Source: Flavobacterium sp. 11 (GTDB taxonomy: Bacteria > Bacteroidota > Bacteroidia > Flavobacteriales > Flavobacteriaceae). Taken from it: 64,000 nt of DNA. Shown in pieces: positions 36,944 to 45,430 of this stretch. The notes beneath the pieces were generated by a model. That model did not search any database and was not told where the DNA came from. It worked only from the letters and a program-made list of their open reading frames with translations. The stretch covers positions 1,364,001-1,428,000 of the forward strand of contig NZ_PEFE01000001.1 in assembly GCF_002754315.1 (NCBI RefSeq). Direction: 5' to 3'. Positions within the stretch are counted from its first letter, which is position 1; the number at the start of each line of letters is the position of its first letter. Both the position numbers and the translations under genes were made by a program.

Positions 36944-38689
36944 TTATTTGAGTTCAATTATTACCGCTTCAAATGGACGTAAAACATTCTTTTTAAAATT
37001 TTTAGTCCCCGTATAATTGTCTAAAATAATTTTAGATTTACTAGTAGAAACCCCTATGCTAAAAGCAGATTTTTTCTCGGAAAAATTCAATAAAACCAAT
37101 ATTTTTTTACCTTCTAACTCTCTAATATATGCAAATACATTAGGGTTTTCTCTGTCTAGCAGAGTATATTTTCCATATACAAAAGCAGGTTCCTTTTTGC
37201 GTAATTGTACTAATGTTCTAAAATAGTTTAAGGTTGAATTTGGGTCTTTTTCCTGTGCTTCGGCATTTATTATCGTATAATTTGGGTTTACTTTCAACCA
37301 AGGTTTTCCGGTTGTAAATCCTGCATTTTTAGTTGTATCCCATTGAAAAGGTGTTCTTCCATTTTCCCTTGAAGTTTGTTTTTGGCCTTCTAAAAAAGCT
37401 TTCAAATCGCCTCCTTTATTTTTTAATCCAATGTATTTATTTCGGGTATCCACATCGTGATAATCTTCTATAGAATCAAAGCGAATGTTAGTCATTCCTA
37501 ATTCGTCACCATAATAATAATAGGGAGTTCCGCGCATGGTCATTACAAATGTAGAAAGCATCTTTGAAGAGATTTCTCTGAATTCAGGAGTGTCATTGCC
37601 AAATTTACTTACCATTCTGGGTTGGTCGTGATTGGCCAGGAAAATCGAAAGCCAACCTTTATCTTTAAAGGTTTCATCATACCTTGAAAAAATATCTTTG
37701 TATTTAACAAGACCAAAGTCATTGATGTGCTTACCAATGTCAACGCTTTCAAAATGATAGGCCATGTTTAATTCTTTTCGGTCAGGATCTACAAACAGCA
37801 TTGCATCTTCTGGAGTACTTCCGGCACCTTCGGCAACGGTCATAATATCATATTTACTAAAAACTTCGCGGTTCATTTCCTGTAAATAATCATGTAGATG
37901 CGGGCCAACTCCGTAGTATTTTATGATGTTTTTCTCATATCCTTTTGGTAATTCTGGCCATGTAGTATCTTTTGAAGCAAACTGAAAAGCATCCATTCTA
38001 AAACCATCAATCCCTTTGTCTAACCAAAAACGCATCATTTCATATATTTCTTGTCTTAGCTTTGGATTTTCCCAATTTAAATCGGGCTGCTTTTGGGAAA
38101 AATAATGCAAATAATAGGCGTCAGTTTGTGCGTCATATTTCCAGGCATCGCTATTCACATCAAAAAAACTCCATCGGTAAGGTGGTTTTCCTTTTTCGGC
38201 TGGCCACCAATGGTAGTAATCGCGGTATTTATTGTCTCTTGAATTTCTGGATTGTTTGAACCATTCGTGCTCATCGCTGCTATGATTTACCACTAAATCC
38301 ATGATGAGTTTGATCCCGCGTTCATGCATCCCTTTTAGCAAAAGATCAAAGTCTTCCATAGTCCCAAAATCTGTCATGATTTGTCTATAGTCACTGATGT
38401 CATACCCATTATCATCATTTGGAGAGGTATAAATCGGATTAAGCCAAACCGCATCGATTCCTAGGCTTTTTATATAATCTAATTTTGAAATGATTCCTTT
38501 TAAATCTCCAACTCCATCGCCGTCACTGTCTTTGAAGCTTCTGGGATATACTTGGTACACAACAGCTTCTTTCCACCATTTTGCATCATTTTTTTGACTT
38601 GTTTTTACAAACTTGTTTTGAGCTGATGTGCTCTCAGCAGAAAATAGTGTAAGAGCAGAAAACAAGCATAATGAGAGAATAGGTTTCAT
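36944..38689 (-). CDS. secreted GH13 alpha-glucosidase
   Basis: About 581 residues. The ATG at 38689 is chosen because it starts a clean signal peptide (ILSLCLFSALTLFSAE); a longer GTG start adds 20 residues. GH13 motifs: WWKEAVVYQVYPRSF, the metal-binding loop DSDGDGVGD, region I VVNHSS, region II GFRMDAF with the nucleophile Asp, region III VAEG with the acid Glu, and region IV LANHDQPR. It resembles oligo-1,6-glucosidase/alpha-glucosidase subfamilies. Ala after the nucleophile, rather than Val, is more often seen in alpha-1,4-type enzymes, so substrate is open. It is likely periplasmic and last in the operon with the fructokinase and GH32. Confidence 0.92.
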   Translation of the reverse strand: MKPILSLCLFSALTLFSAESTSAQNKFVKTSQKNDAKWWKEAVVYQVYPRSFKDSDGDGVGDLKGIISKLDYIKSLGIDAVWLNPIYTSPNDDNGYDISDYRQIMTDFGTMEDFDLLLKGMHERGIKLIMDLVVNHSSDEHEWFKQSRNSRDNKYRDYYHWWPAEKGKPPYRWSFFDVNSDAWKYDAQTDAYYLHYFSQKQPDLNWENPKLRQEIYEMMRFWLDKGIDGFRMDAFQFASKDTTWPELPKGYEKNIIKYYGVGPHLHDYLQEMNREVFSKYDIMTVAEGAGSTPEDAMLFVDPDRKELNMAYHFESVDIGKHINDFGLVKYKDIFSRYDETFKDKGWLSIFLANHDQPRMVSKFGNDTPEFREISSKMLSTFVMTMRGTPYYYYGDELGMTNIRFDSIEDYHDVDTRNKYIGLKNKGGDLKAFLEGQKQTSRENGRTPFQWDTTKNAGFTTGKPWLKVNPNYTIINAEAQEKDPNSTLNYFRTLVQLRKKEPAFVYGKYTLLDRENPNVFAYIRELEGKKILVLLNFSEKKSAFSIGVSTSKSKIILDNYTGTKNFKKNVLRPFEAVIIELK

Positions 38690-38766
38690 AGCTGTTTGTG
38701 TTAATAGTTTTTTTACTGTATTTGTTTGTAAGTATTTTGATGCCAGCACTGTGTGATTTGTTGATT

Positions 38767-39669
38767 TTATATTGGACTCATAAAAGCATTGATTTCTTTA
38801 CTGGAAATTTTTGGATTTGCGCCTTCGTTTTTTGCTACAATCGCGCCTAAAGCACAAGCAAAATCAATCGCTTCTTGGGGATTCACATTATTTAATAGTT
38901 TAGAAATTAATCCAGCTAAAAAGGAATCTCCTGAGCCTACAGTATCAACAACATCAATTTTATAGCCACTATTGTAATACATTTTTCCATTATAATACAA
39001 AACTGCGCCATGACTTCCTTTGGTTACACAAATGTGTTTTGTGTTTGTTTGTTCAGCAATAAAAAGTATGTTTTGTTCCAATGAATGATAGGGGGAATTC
39101 ATAAAAGCACTTATTTCATACAATTCATCATCATTGAATTTTATAAAATCAGACTGCATCATTAAATTAATCAGGATTTCCTTGGTGTAAAAAGGAGCAC
39201 GCAAATTAACATCGAAAACAGCGTATTTTGCATAGTTTATTATTTCTAAAAGTGAACTTTGTGAGACGGAATCTCTACATACAAGACTCCCAAAAACAAG
39301 TGCGTCCGCTTTTTTGACCATGATTTCGTCTTCCGGAATACAAACAATTTTATCCCAAGCAACCGGGTAATTTATGGTGTATGAAGCAGAACCCTTTTCA
39401 TTTAATTTTACAATTACTTCTCCAGTGTGAAAAATTTCATCAACTTGAATCGAAGTAGTATCCACGCCATTTGCCCGAACATAGTCTACTAATTCTTGGC
39501 CTATTGCATCTTTGCCAATTCGGCTGATTATATGCGTATTCACTCCAAGTGATGCTAGTCGTAATGCGACATTCAATGGTGCGCCGCCAATTTTTCTGTG
39601 TGTTGGAAAAACATCAAATAATACTTCTCCAAAACAAACGATGCTGAGTTTTTCTTTGAAATTATTCAT
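38767..39669 (-). CDS. PfkB-family fructokinase-like sugar kinase
   Basis: A 300-residue cytosolic ribokinase-family enzyme. Signature 1 is GGAPLNVALRLASLG near residue 27. Signature 2 is VDTVGSGDSFLAGL near 243, with the catalytic Asp. The GEVLFDVFPTHRK start is typical of bacterial fructokinases. Location between a sugar-porter MFS and a GH13, with GH32 upstream, supports phosphorylation of fructose from sucrose or fructan cleavage. It overlaps the MFS gene by 8 nt, so the two are translationally coupled. Confidence 0.92.
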   Translation of the reverse strand: MNNFKEKLSIVCFGEVLFDVFPTHRKIGGAPLNVALRLASLGVNTHIISRIGKDAIGQELVDYVRANGVDTTSIQVDEIFHTGEVIVKLNEKGSASYTINYPVAWDKIVCIPEDEIMVKKADALVFGSLVCRDSVSQSSLLEIINYAKYAVFDVNLRAPFYTKEILINLMMQSDFIKFNDDELYEISAFMNSPYHSLEQNILFIAEQTNTKHICVTKGSHGAVLYYNGKMYYNSGYKIDVVDTVGSGDSFLAGLISKLLNNVNPQEAIDFACALGAIVAKNEGANPKISSKEINAFMSPI

Positions 39670-40993
39670 TATTAACCATTTTGTGTTCTAATTCTTCTAA
39701 CGATAAACCTTTGGTTTCGGGCATCATAAACAATACAAAAACCAATTGTAAGACCATCATAAAAGCAAAAAATGCAAAGATTGGCCAAGGATTTATTTTG
39801 AATAAGTCAATGACTACTGGTCCGGCCAAAGTAATTAATGCAGCAAAAATCCAGTGAATTCCTGTCCCAAAAGATTGTCCGTTAGCTCTAACATTATTTG
39901 GAAATATTTCTGAAATGAATACCCAAATTACAGCACCCTGTCCAATAGCATGAGAAGCTATAAATAACATGATTGATGACATCAAAATGATAGGACCCAG
40001 ATTATTGTAAAAGGCAAGAGCAACCATGCCTAAACTTATAATGTAACCTAAAGAGCCTATAATCATAAGTTGTTTTCGTCCTAAAACATCTATTAATCGC
40101 ATTCCGGCAATGGTAAAAATTAAATTTGTTACTCCAATTAAGATGGAGTTCATCAAGGATTCCTTTGAACCTAATCCTGCCATTTCCAATATTTCTGGGG
40201 CATAGTACAGAATAAAATTAATTCCTGATAGTTGATTGAAAAAAGCCAGTAAAAAAGCTAAAATGATAGGCAGTTTGTATTTTTTTGAAAAGATAGATTC
40301 TTTTACAGAAGTCTCATTTAAATCTTTTTTGATTTCATGAAAACTTTCTAAAGCCTCTTCTTTACTGTAAATCATTTCAAGGACTTTTATCCCTGCTGCG
40401 TCATCTCTTTTTTTCAAGATTAACCAACGTGGACTGTCCGGAATTTGTAAAACGATTATACTGTAAATAAATGCAGGAAGCGCAACAATACCAATCATCC
40501 AGCGCCAGTCATTTTCTCCTCCAACACCTTCGAATAAATAATTAGAAAAGAAAGCAATCAAGATACCGAATACAATATTAAATTGAAATAAGGTTCCTAA
40601 TTTACCTCTGTTTTGTGGAGTGGAAATTTCTGAAATGTAAATAGGAGCTGCCACGGATGAGGCTCCAACACCAATACCGCCAATGAAACGGAAAAATGAA
40701 AACGTGTAAGGATCTTGTGCAAATGCCGAACCTAATGCCGATACTAAAAATAGAATCCCAATCCAGAATAATGTTTTCTTTCGACCCCATTTATCACATG
40801 GAATTCCTCCTAATAATGAGCCTAATACGGTTCCCCATAAAGCCATTGACATGATAAAAATTCCGTGAAATAATGGAGTGGTGTGCCATAATTCTTTGAT
40901 GGGTAAATTGGCGCCAGATATTACAACGGTATCAAAGCCAAATAAAAATCCCGCAACAGCTACAGTAAGGGACCAGTTTCGAACGTTATTCAT
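39662..40993 (-). CDS. MFS sugar-porter family transporter
   Basis: A 443-residue inner-membrane protein with 12 predicted helices. It has sugar-porter signatures: DKWGRRKTL after helix 2, RFIGGIGVGASSVAAPIYISE at helix 4, the NQLSGINFILYYAPEI segment in helix 7, and the C-terminal PETKGLSLEELE. Members are proton-coupled or facilitated carriers of hexoses, often xylose, fructose or glucose. The neighbouring fructokinase and GH32 suggest fructose or sucrose. It starts 50 nt after the GH32 stop in the same minus-strand unit. Confidence 0.95.
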   Translation of the reverse strand: MNNVRNWSLTVAVAGFLFGFDTVVISGANLPIKELWHTTPLFHGIFIMSMALWGTVLGSLLGGIPCDKWGRKKTLFWIGILFLVSALGSAFAQDPYTFSFFRFIGGIGVGASSVAAPIYISEISTPQNRGKLGTLFQFNIVFGILIAFFSNYLFEGVGGENDWRWMIGIVALPAFIYSIIVLQIPDSPRWLILKKRDDAAGIKVLEMIYSKEEALESFHEIKKDLNETSVKESIFSKKYKLPIILAFLLAFFNQLSGINFILYYAPEILEMAGLGSKESLMNSILIGVTNLIFTIAGMRLIDVLGRKQLMIIGSLGYIISLGMVALAFYNNLGPIILMSSIMLFIASHAIGQGAVIWVFISEIFPNNVRANGQSFGTGIHWIFAALITLAGPVVIDLFKINPWPIFAFFAFMMVLQLVFVLFMMPETKGLSLEELEHKMVNNE

Positions 40994-41043
40994 TTTTTAT
41001 AATTTATGGTTAATAGTTTTGGTTTTATAAATAATTTGTATGG

Positions 41044-42633
41044 CTACCAGATTCCTTTGATTCTATGGACAGTAAGGTTTTTAATTTCTTGCTTTTCATC
41101 GGATTGGATGCTCAGTTTTGTATACGGTTTGTTCGGGAAAATTTGTTCAGTAAAGCTATATACTCCTTCATTTAGGAAAATTTCTATAGAGGACCAATCT
41201 AGAATAATTTGGTAGTCAATGGTTTCCGAAATGATACTTGGCGTTGCAGTTTTATGGATTTCTTTTCCAAAGTTTTCTTCGAAATTTACTATTCCGGAAT
41301 GGCGTCTGTCTATCGAAAAGGTTTTTTGTGCAGCATCATAATTCAAAACCAAAGAATCATTTACTTCGTTAGAAAAAATCAGTTTTAAATTTTTTGAAGC
41401 GGCTTTAAATTTTATTTCAGATTGGTTGAAATTATCATAAGTAAAATTGATTTTTTGCTGTGGTTTAATAAGCATCAAATCTTTTGAAAACTCTGAAACC
41501 AACTGTTTTTTGAACGGCTCAACAGGGCTATTTTTTAGAACATAACTATTGTTTATTTTTACCAAAGAAAGCTCTCGAGGCAGTGTCATGGCGCTTCTCC
41601 AGTTTTTTGTGGGTGTATTTCTGGCATATAGCCAATTGCTCATCCAGCCTAAAAATATTCTCTTGTTATCTGGAGTATTGTTATAAGTAACTCCTGCATA
41701 ATTATCGGTGCCGTTGTCAATCCATTTAATGTCTTTTTGGGTAGTTTTAAAACTTTTTCCATCATAATCACCTACAAAATATTGTGTTCCGGAACCACCA
41801 TTAGGTGCGCCAGGATTGATACTGATGAGTAAAACCCATTTTTCTTCTTTAGAACTGGCAACTTTTAATTTGAAAATATCTGGGCATTCCCAAACACCGC
41901 CATGAGCACCTATTTTTTTACCAAATTCACTTTCGAATTTCCAATTAATTAAATTTTCTGAAGTGTAAAATTGAGCATGATCTCCGGCTACTAATACCAT
42001 ATTCCAAAGATTAGTTTCGCTGTTCCAAAAAACTTTTGGGTCCCTGAAATCCTTTAAAACAGAATTTTTGACAATAGGATTTTTTTCATATTTCAACCAA
42101 GTTTCGCCTTCATCTAGACTATAAGCTAATCCTTGCGTTTGATAATCCGTTCTGCCCGCTTTTTCGCCTGCCATGTCGTGATAGGTGAAAATCGCAATCA
42201 TCGGTGGGTTTTCTTTAGTTCCTAAACCGGAGGTATTATTTAGATCCACCACTGCACTTCCTGAAAATATCATACCTAGTTTATCAGGAAATAAAGCAAT
42301 TTTTTTGTGGGTCCAATGAATTAAATCGGTACTTGTGGCATGTCCCCAATGCATCGGTCCCCAAACAATATCATCTGGGTAATATTGATAAAATAAATGA
42401 TAAATACCTTTATAGTACACCATACCGTTTGGGTCATTCATCCATTTTTTTTCTGGAGAAAAATGAAATTGTGGTCTAAACGGTTCTTTGTATTTCTCTG
42501 AAGAATCAATTTTTATTTTTTCAGAAGAGGTTATGGCAATAATTGCATTGCTTTCTTCTTTTTTACAAGAAAACAAGAATAATGTGCTGCCAAATAAGAA
42601 GAAAATCGATGCGATGTTATTTGCGAACTTCAT
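41044..42633 (-). CDS. GH32 lipoprotein (beta-fructosidase: levanase/sucrase type)
   Basis: A 529-residue lipoprotein enzyme. The signal peptide ends at the lipobox LFSC (about residue 23), followed by K-K-E-E, close to the surface-export signal reported in Capnocytophaga, so it is probably outside the cell. GH32 catalytic blocks are present: KKWMNDPNGMVY (nucleophile Asp), DFRDPKVFW (transition-state Asp) and WECPDIF (acid Glu). A C-terminal beta-sandwich follows from about residue 360. It would release fructose from sucrose, levan or inulin-type chains. It is the first gene of the minus-strand operon and is divergent from the GH65 gene, with double operators between them. Confidence 0.95.
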   Translation of the reverse strand: MKFANNIASIFFLFGSTLFLFSCKKEESNAIIAITSSEKIKIDSSEKYKEPFRPQFHFSPEKKWMNDPNGMVYYKGIYHLFYQYYPDDIVWGPMHWGHATSTDLIHWTHKKIALFPDKLGMIFSGSAVVDLNNTSGLGTKENPPMIAIFTYHDMAGEKAGRTDYQTQGLAYSLDEGETWLKYEKNPIVKNSVLKDFRDPKVFWNSETNLWNMVLVAGDHAQFYTSENLINWKFESEFGKKIGAHGGVWECPDIFKLKVASSKEEKWVLLISINPGAPNGGSGTQYFVGDYDGKSFKTTQKDIKWIDNGTDNYAGVTYNNTPDNKRIFLGWMSNWLYARNTPTKNWRSAMTLPRELSLVKINNSYVLKNSPVEPFKKQLVSEFSKDLMLIKPQQKINFTYDNFNQSEIKFKAASKNLKLIFSNEVNDSLVLNYDAAQKTFSIDRRHSGIVNFEENFGKEIHKTATPSIISETIDYQIILDWSSIEIFLNEGVYSFTEQIFPNKPYTKLSIQSDEKQEIKNLTVHRIKGIW

Positions 42634-42707
42634 TAAAAAAAGAATTTATTATTATATTATCTTCATAAAAATAGAATTCTATTTTTTAATTATTCAAAAT
42701 AGTCTAA

Positions 42708-42743
42708 TTAAAAACGTTTTCGATATGTCGAAAACGTTTTCGA
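42708..42743. promoter_or_regulatory. double LacI-type operator between GH32 and GH65 genes
   Basis: Two CG-centred palindromes lie in tandem: TTAAAAACGTTTTCGA (42708-42723) and the perfect 16-mer TCGAAAACGTTTTCGA (42728-42743). Their centres are 20 bp apart. The site can serve both divergent genes. Confidence 0.88.
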
Positions 42744-42797
42744 TTTGGATTCAATGTACTATATGGAACTATTCAATTTTTTAAGAAATAAATTATA

Positions 42798-42805
42798 TAA
42801 GTTTG
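42798..42805 (+). promoter_or_regulatory. -7 element of the GH65 gene
   Basis: TAAGTTTG matches TAnnTTTG. It overlaps the TTG that would be the longer start codon of GH65, which argues for the ATG at 42830. It lies 54 bp downstream of the operators. Confidence 0.6.
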
Positions 42806-42829
42806 AAAATATTATTAAAAAATATAAAT

Positions 42830-44836
42830 ATGATTTCAACATTTAAGAGTCTAGTCTTCCTGCTTTTAACAGGTCCAATTGTTTTTGGACAAACTAAATC
42901 AGACGAATGGCATTTACAGGCAAATTCCAGAGAAAATTATTTTGGCGTAGCCATGGCAAATGGACAAATAGGAATTGTTACGGATGATACTCCTTTAAAA
43001 ACAAAAGAAATTATTCTGAACGGAGTTTATGATGGTAGTCCTGAAAATGGAATTAGCAGAATTGTACGAGGAATTGAGTTTTTGAATCTGCATTTGAATA
43101 TAAACAATCAAGAAATCAAATCAGATAATATTGATAATTGGAGTCAAGTAGTTTCTATGAAAGAAGGGACAAGTACCACTTCATTTTCATTTAAAGATTT
43201 AGCAACTATCAATTATACGATTTTGGCTAATAGAGCTGTTCCTTTTTCAGCAATGGCAATTGTCGAAATTACTCCAATTAAGGATATCGAAATTACCGCT
43301 AATAATTATATGGTGGTTCCTGATGAATTGAAAGGGGCTAAAAGTCAGTTTCGTGTTTTAAAAGACAATCAATATTTAATGCCAGTTTTTGGTACCGTCG
43401 CTAAAACGCTTACGGGGAAATATACGGTTGCGGCCTCAACAACATTTCTTTTTGACGGACAAGGTGAAACCTTAAAACAAACCAGAAATGAAGTTGGCTT
43501 TACTAAAAAATTAATGAAGGGTAAAAAATACCGTTTTGCAGTTGCAGGTGGAATTTGCACTTCAAAAGATGTTACTGATCCTTTGAATGAATCCGAAAGA
43601 CAGCCAATATATGCTTTACAGGAAGGAATTGATAAATTATTGAACCGTCACAAACAAGCTTGGGCTGAATTATGGAATACCGGTGATGTTCAAATTGAAG
43701 GAGATCTTGATGCGCAACAACGGGTACGTTTTGCGTTGTACAACTTGTATTCATATATACGCCCGGAAACGAGGCAAAGTGTAGCTCCAATGGGATTATC
43801 ATCGCAGGGATATAATGGTCATATTTTTTGGGACACGGAACTTTGGATGTATCCAACACTATTGGCTTTACAACCTGATATGGCAAAATCATGTTTAGAT
43901 TATCGTTCAGACCGTTTGCAAAAAGCAAAACAAAAAGCTTTTATCTATGGATATAAAGGAGCAATGTATCCTTGGGAATCTGATGATACAGGAGAAGAAG
44001 CAACTCCAACTTGGGCATTGACAGGGATTTTTGAGCAACACATCACGGCGGATGTTTCGATTGCATTTTGGAATTACTACAGTTATACACAAGATAAATC
44101 TTGGTTGAGAAAAGAATGGGCGGTTCTGAAAGAAACAGCAGATTTTTGGGTAAGCCGTGTAGTTAAAAATCAAGATGAAAGTTATTCTATTTTAAATGTA
44201 GTTGGTGCCGATGAATATGCCCAACACGTAGATGATAATGCCTTTACAAATGCATCAGCTATTGAGTCTTTGAAAAACACGATTAAAGCGGCAACAATTT
44301 TGAATGAGCCAATCAATCCAAAATGGGCGGCAGTATCAGAGAAATTACTTATTCATAGAGAGAATGGGATTACTCAAAATTATAAAGGATATCAAGGACA
44401 AATGATAAAACAAGCCGATGTGAATTTGTTAGCGTATCCTTTACATATAATTACAGACAAAGCCCAAATTGAAAAAGATTTGGAATACTATGCAGAGAAA
44501 ATAGATAAAAAAGATGGTCCAGCGATGGCTTCCGGAGTTTTATCTGTTTTGTATTCACGATTAGGAGACAGAGAAAAAGCGTATAGTTATTTTGTAAAAT
44601 CCTATTTGCCAAATAGCCGTCCGCCTTTTGGAGTGTTTTCGGAATCTGCAAATAGTAACAATCCATATTTTGCCACGGGAGCAGGAGCAATGCTTCAAGC
44701 CGTTATTTATGGTTTTGGCGGAGTGGAACAAACGGATATGGGATTGAAATACAATAAAGGATTGTTACCCAAACAATGGAAATCGTTAAAGATTATTGGT
44801 ATTGGAGTTGACAATAAAACAATTGTTATCAAATAA
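42830..44836 (+). CDS. secreted GH65 alpha-glucoside hydrolase, kojibiose-hydrolase-like
   Basis: About 668 residues. The ATG at 42830 begins a signal peptide ending PIVFGQ. The (alpha/alpha)6 catalytic domain of GH65 shows HIFWDTELWMYP, the general-acid region NVVGADEYAQHVDDNAFTN (Glu near 462) and FSESANSNNPYFATGAGAML near the end. GH65 phosphorylases carry an EGIHLG-type phosphate loop there; instead a Glu (FSES) occupies the base position, which marks a hydrolase. A Flavobacterium johnsoniae GH65 is a characterised kojibiose hydrolase, so an alpha-1,2-glucobiose or a related alpha-glucoside is likely. It has its own terminator before susC. Confidence 0.9.
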   Translation: MISTFKSLVFLLLTGPIVFGQTKSDEWHLQANSRENYFGVAMANGQIGIVTDDTPLKTKEIILNGVYDGSPENGISRIVRGIEFLNLHLNINNQEIKSDNIDNWSQVVSMKEGTSTTSFSFKDLATINYTILANRAVPFSAMAIVEITPIKDIEITANNYMVVPDELKGAKSQFRVLKDNQYLMPVFGTVAKTLTGKYTVAASTTFLFDGQGETLKQTRNEVGFTKKLMKGKKYRFAVAGGICTSKDVTDPLNESERQPIYALQEGIDKLLNRHKQAWAELWNTGDVQIEGDLDAQQRVRFALYNLYSYIRPETRQSVAPMGLSSQGYNGHIFWDTELWMYPTLLALQPDMAKSCLDYRSDRLQKAKQKAFIYGYKGAMYPWESDDTGEEATPTWALTGIFEQHITADVSIAFWNYYSYTQDKSWLRKEWAVLKETADFWVSRVVKNQDESYSILNVVGADEYAQHVDDNAFTNASAIESLKNTIKAATILNEPINPKWAAVSEKLLIHRENGITQNYKGYQGQMIKQADVNLLAYPLHIITDKAQIEKDLEYYAEKIDKKDGPAMASGVLSVLYSRLGDREKAYSYFVKSYLPNSRPPFGVFSESANSNNPYFATGAGAMLQAVIYGFGGVEQTDMGLKYNKGLLPKQWKSLKIIGIGVDNKTIVIK

Positions 44837-44855
44837 TTAAGTTAAAGTTTTTTTT

Positions 44856-44920
44856 GCCACGAATACATGATTCAATCTGTTTGTAATGGATTTAATTACT
44901 GTATTCGTGGCTTTTTTATT
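44856..44920 (+). terminator. intrinsic terminator after GH65
   Basis: GCCACGAATAC (44856-44866) pairs perfectly with GTATTCGTGGC (44901-44911) around a 34-nt loop, followed by a T run. It lies 19 nt after the GH65 stop and separates it from susC. Confidence 0.85.
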
Positions 44921-45293
44921 TCTATTTTTTTTAGGGATTTAATCAAGTAATGTTCTTAAACTCTAAACGTATTTATCTAATGAATTTTATGTGTTTTTGT
45001 TACATTACTATTTTTTTAGGGTTATGAAATGGGAAATAAAGCATATGTGGTTTTTTTAGCCAAATGTTTTGAGGTATATTTATTTAACCAAATTCAGATT
45101 GTTGATTTATAGCAAAAAATGACATTGCTTTAAATAATTCGCAATGTTCTTTCTTAATAGACGTTTTTTTTGATTAAAACGCAATGATTTTTCGATGTAA
45201 AAGCGAAAATAATACAAGAATGATTTTTTTAGTACCTTTTTTTTATGTTTATTATAATTTTAGTATTAATTTTTTAAAGGATTAATTTTAAAA
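44921..45293. other. long AT-rich spacer upstream of the susC operators
   Basis: Part of a 594-base gap between GH65 and susC. After the GH65 terminator it is very AT-rich and shows no open frame, no RNA gene and no clear repeat. The susC operators, -7 box and leader follow on its right. Confidence 0.5.
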
Positions 45294-45329
45294 TCGAAAA
45301 CGTTTTCGGCACAACGAAAACGTTATAGT
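45294..45329 (+). promoter_or_regulatory. double LacI-type operator upstream of susC
   Basis: TCGAAAACGTTTTCGG (45294-45309) and AACGAAAACGTTATAG (45314-45329), with centres 20 bp apart. Same motif and spacing as the site before GH65. Confidence 0.88.
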
Positions 45330-45364
45330 TTAGTAAAATCTTAATATTATCATAAATTTATAAT

Positions 45365-45372
45365 TATGTTTG
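45365..45372 (+). promoter_or_regulatory. -7 element of susC
   Basis: TATGTTTG matches TAnnTTTG, 58 nt before the susC ATG. The operators end 35 bp upstream, so they flank or precede the promoter rather than cover the start site. Confidence 0.6.
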
Positions 45373-45430
45373 AACTTAATATTTAAAACAAACCATTAAA
45401 ACAAATTATTAACCAACTTATTTATTACGT

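Noticed and set aside
42830..44836. GH65 as a disaccharide phosphorylase
   Set aside because: The phosphate-binding EGIHLG-type loop of GH65 phosphorylases is absent and a Glu is present near the expected base position, so hydrolysis is favoured.
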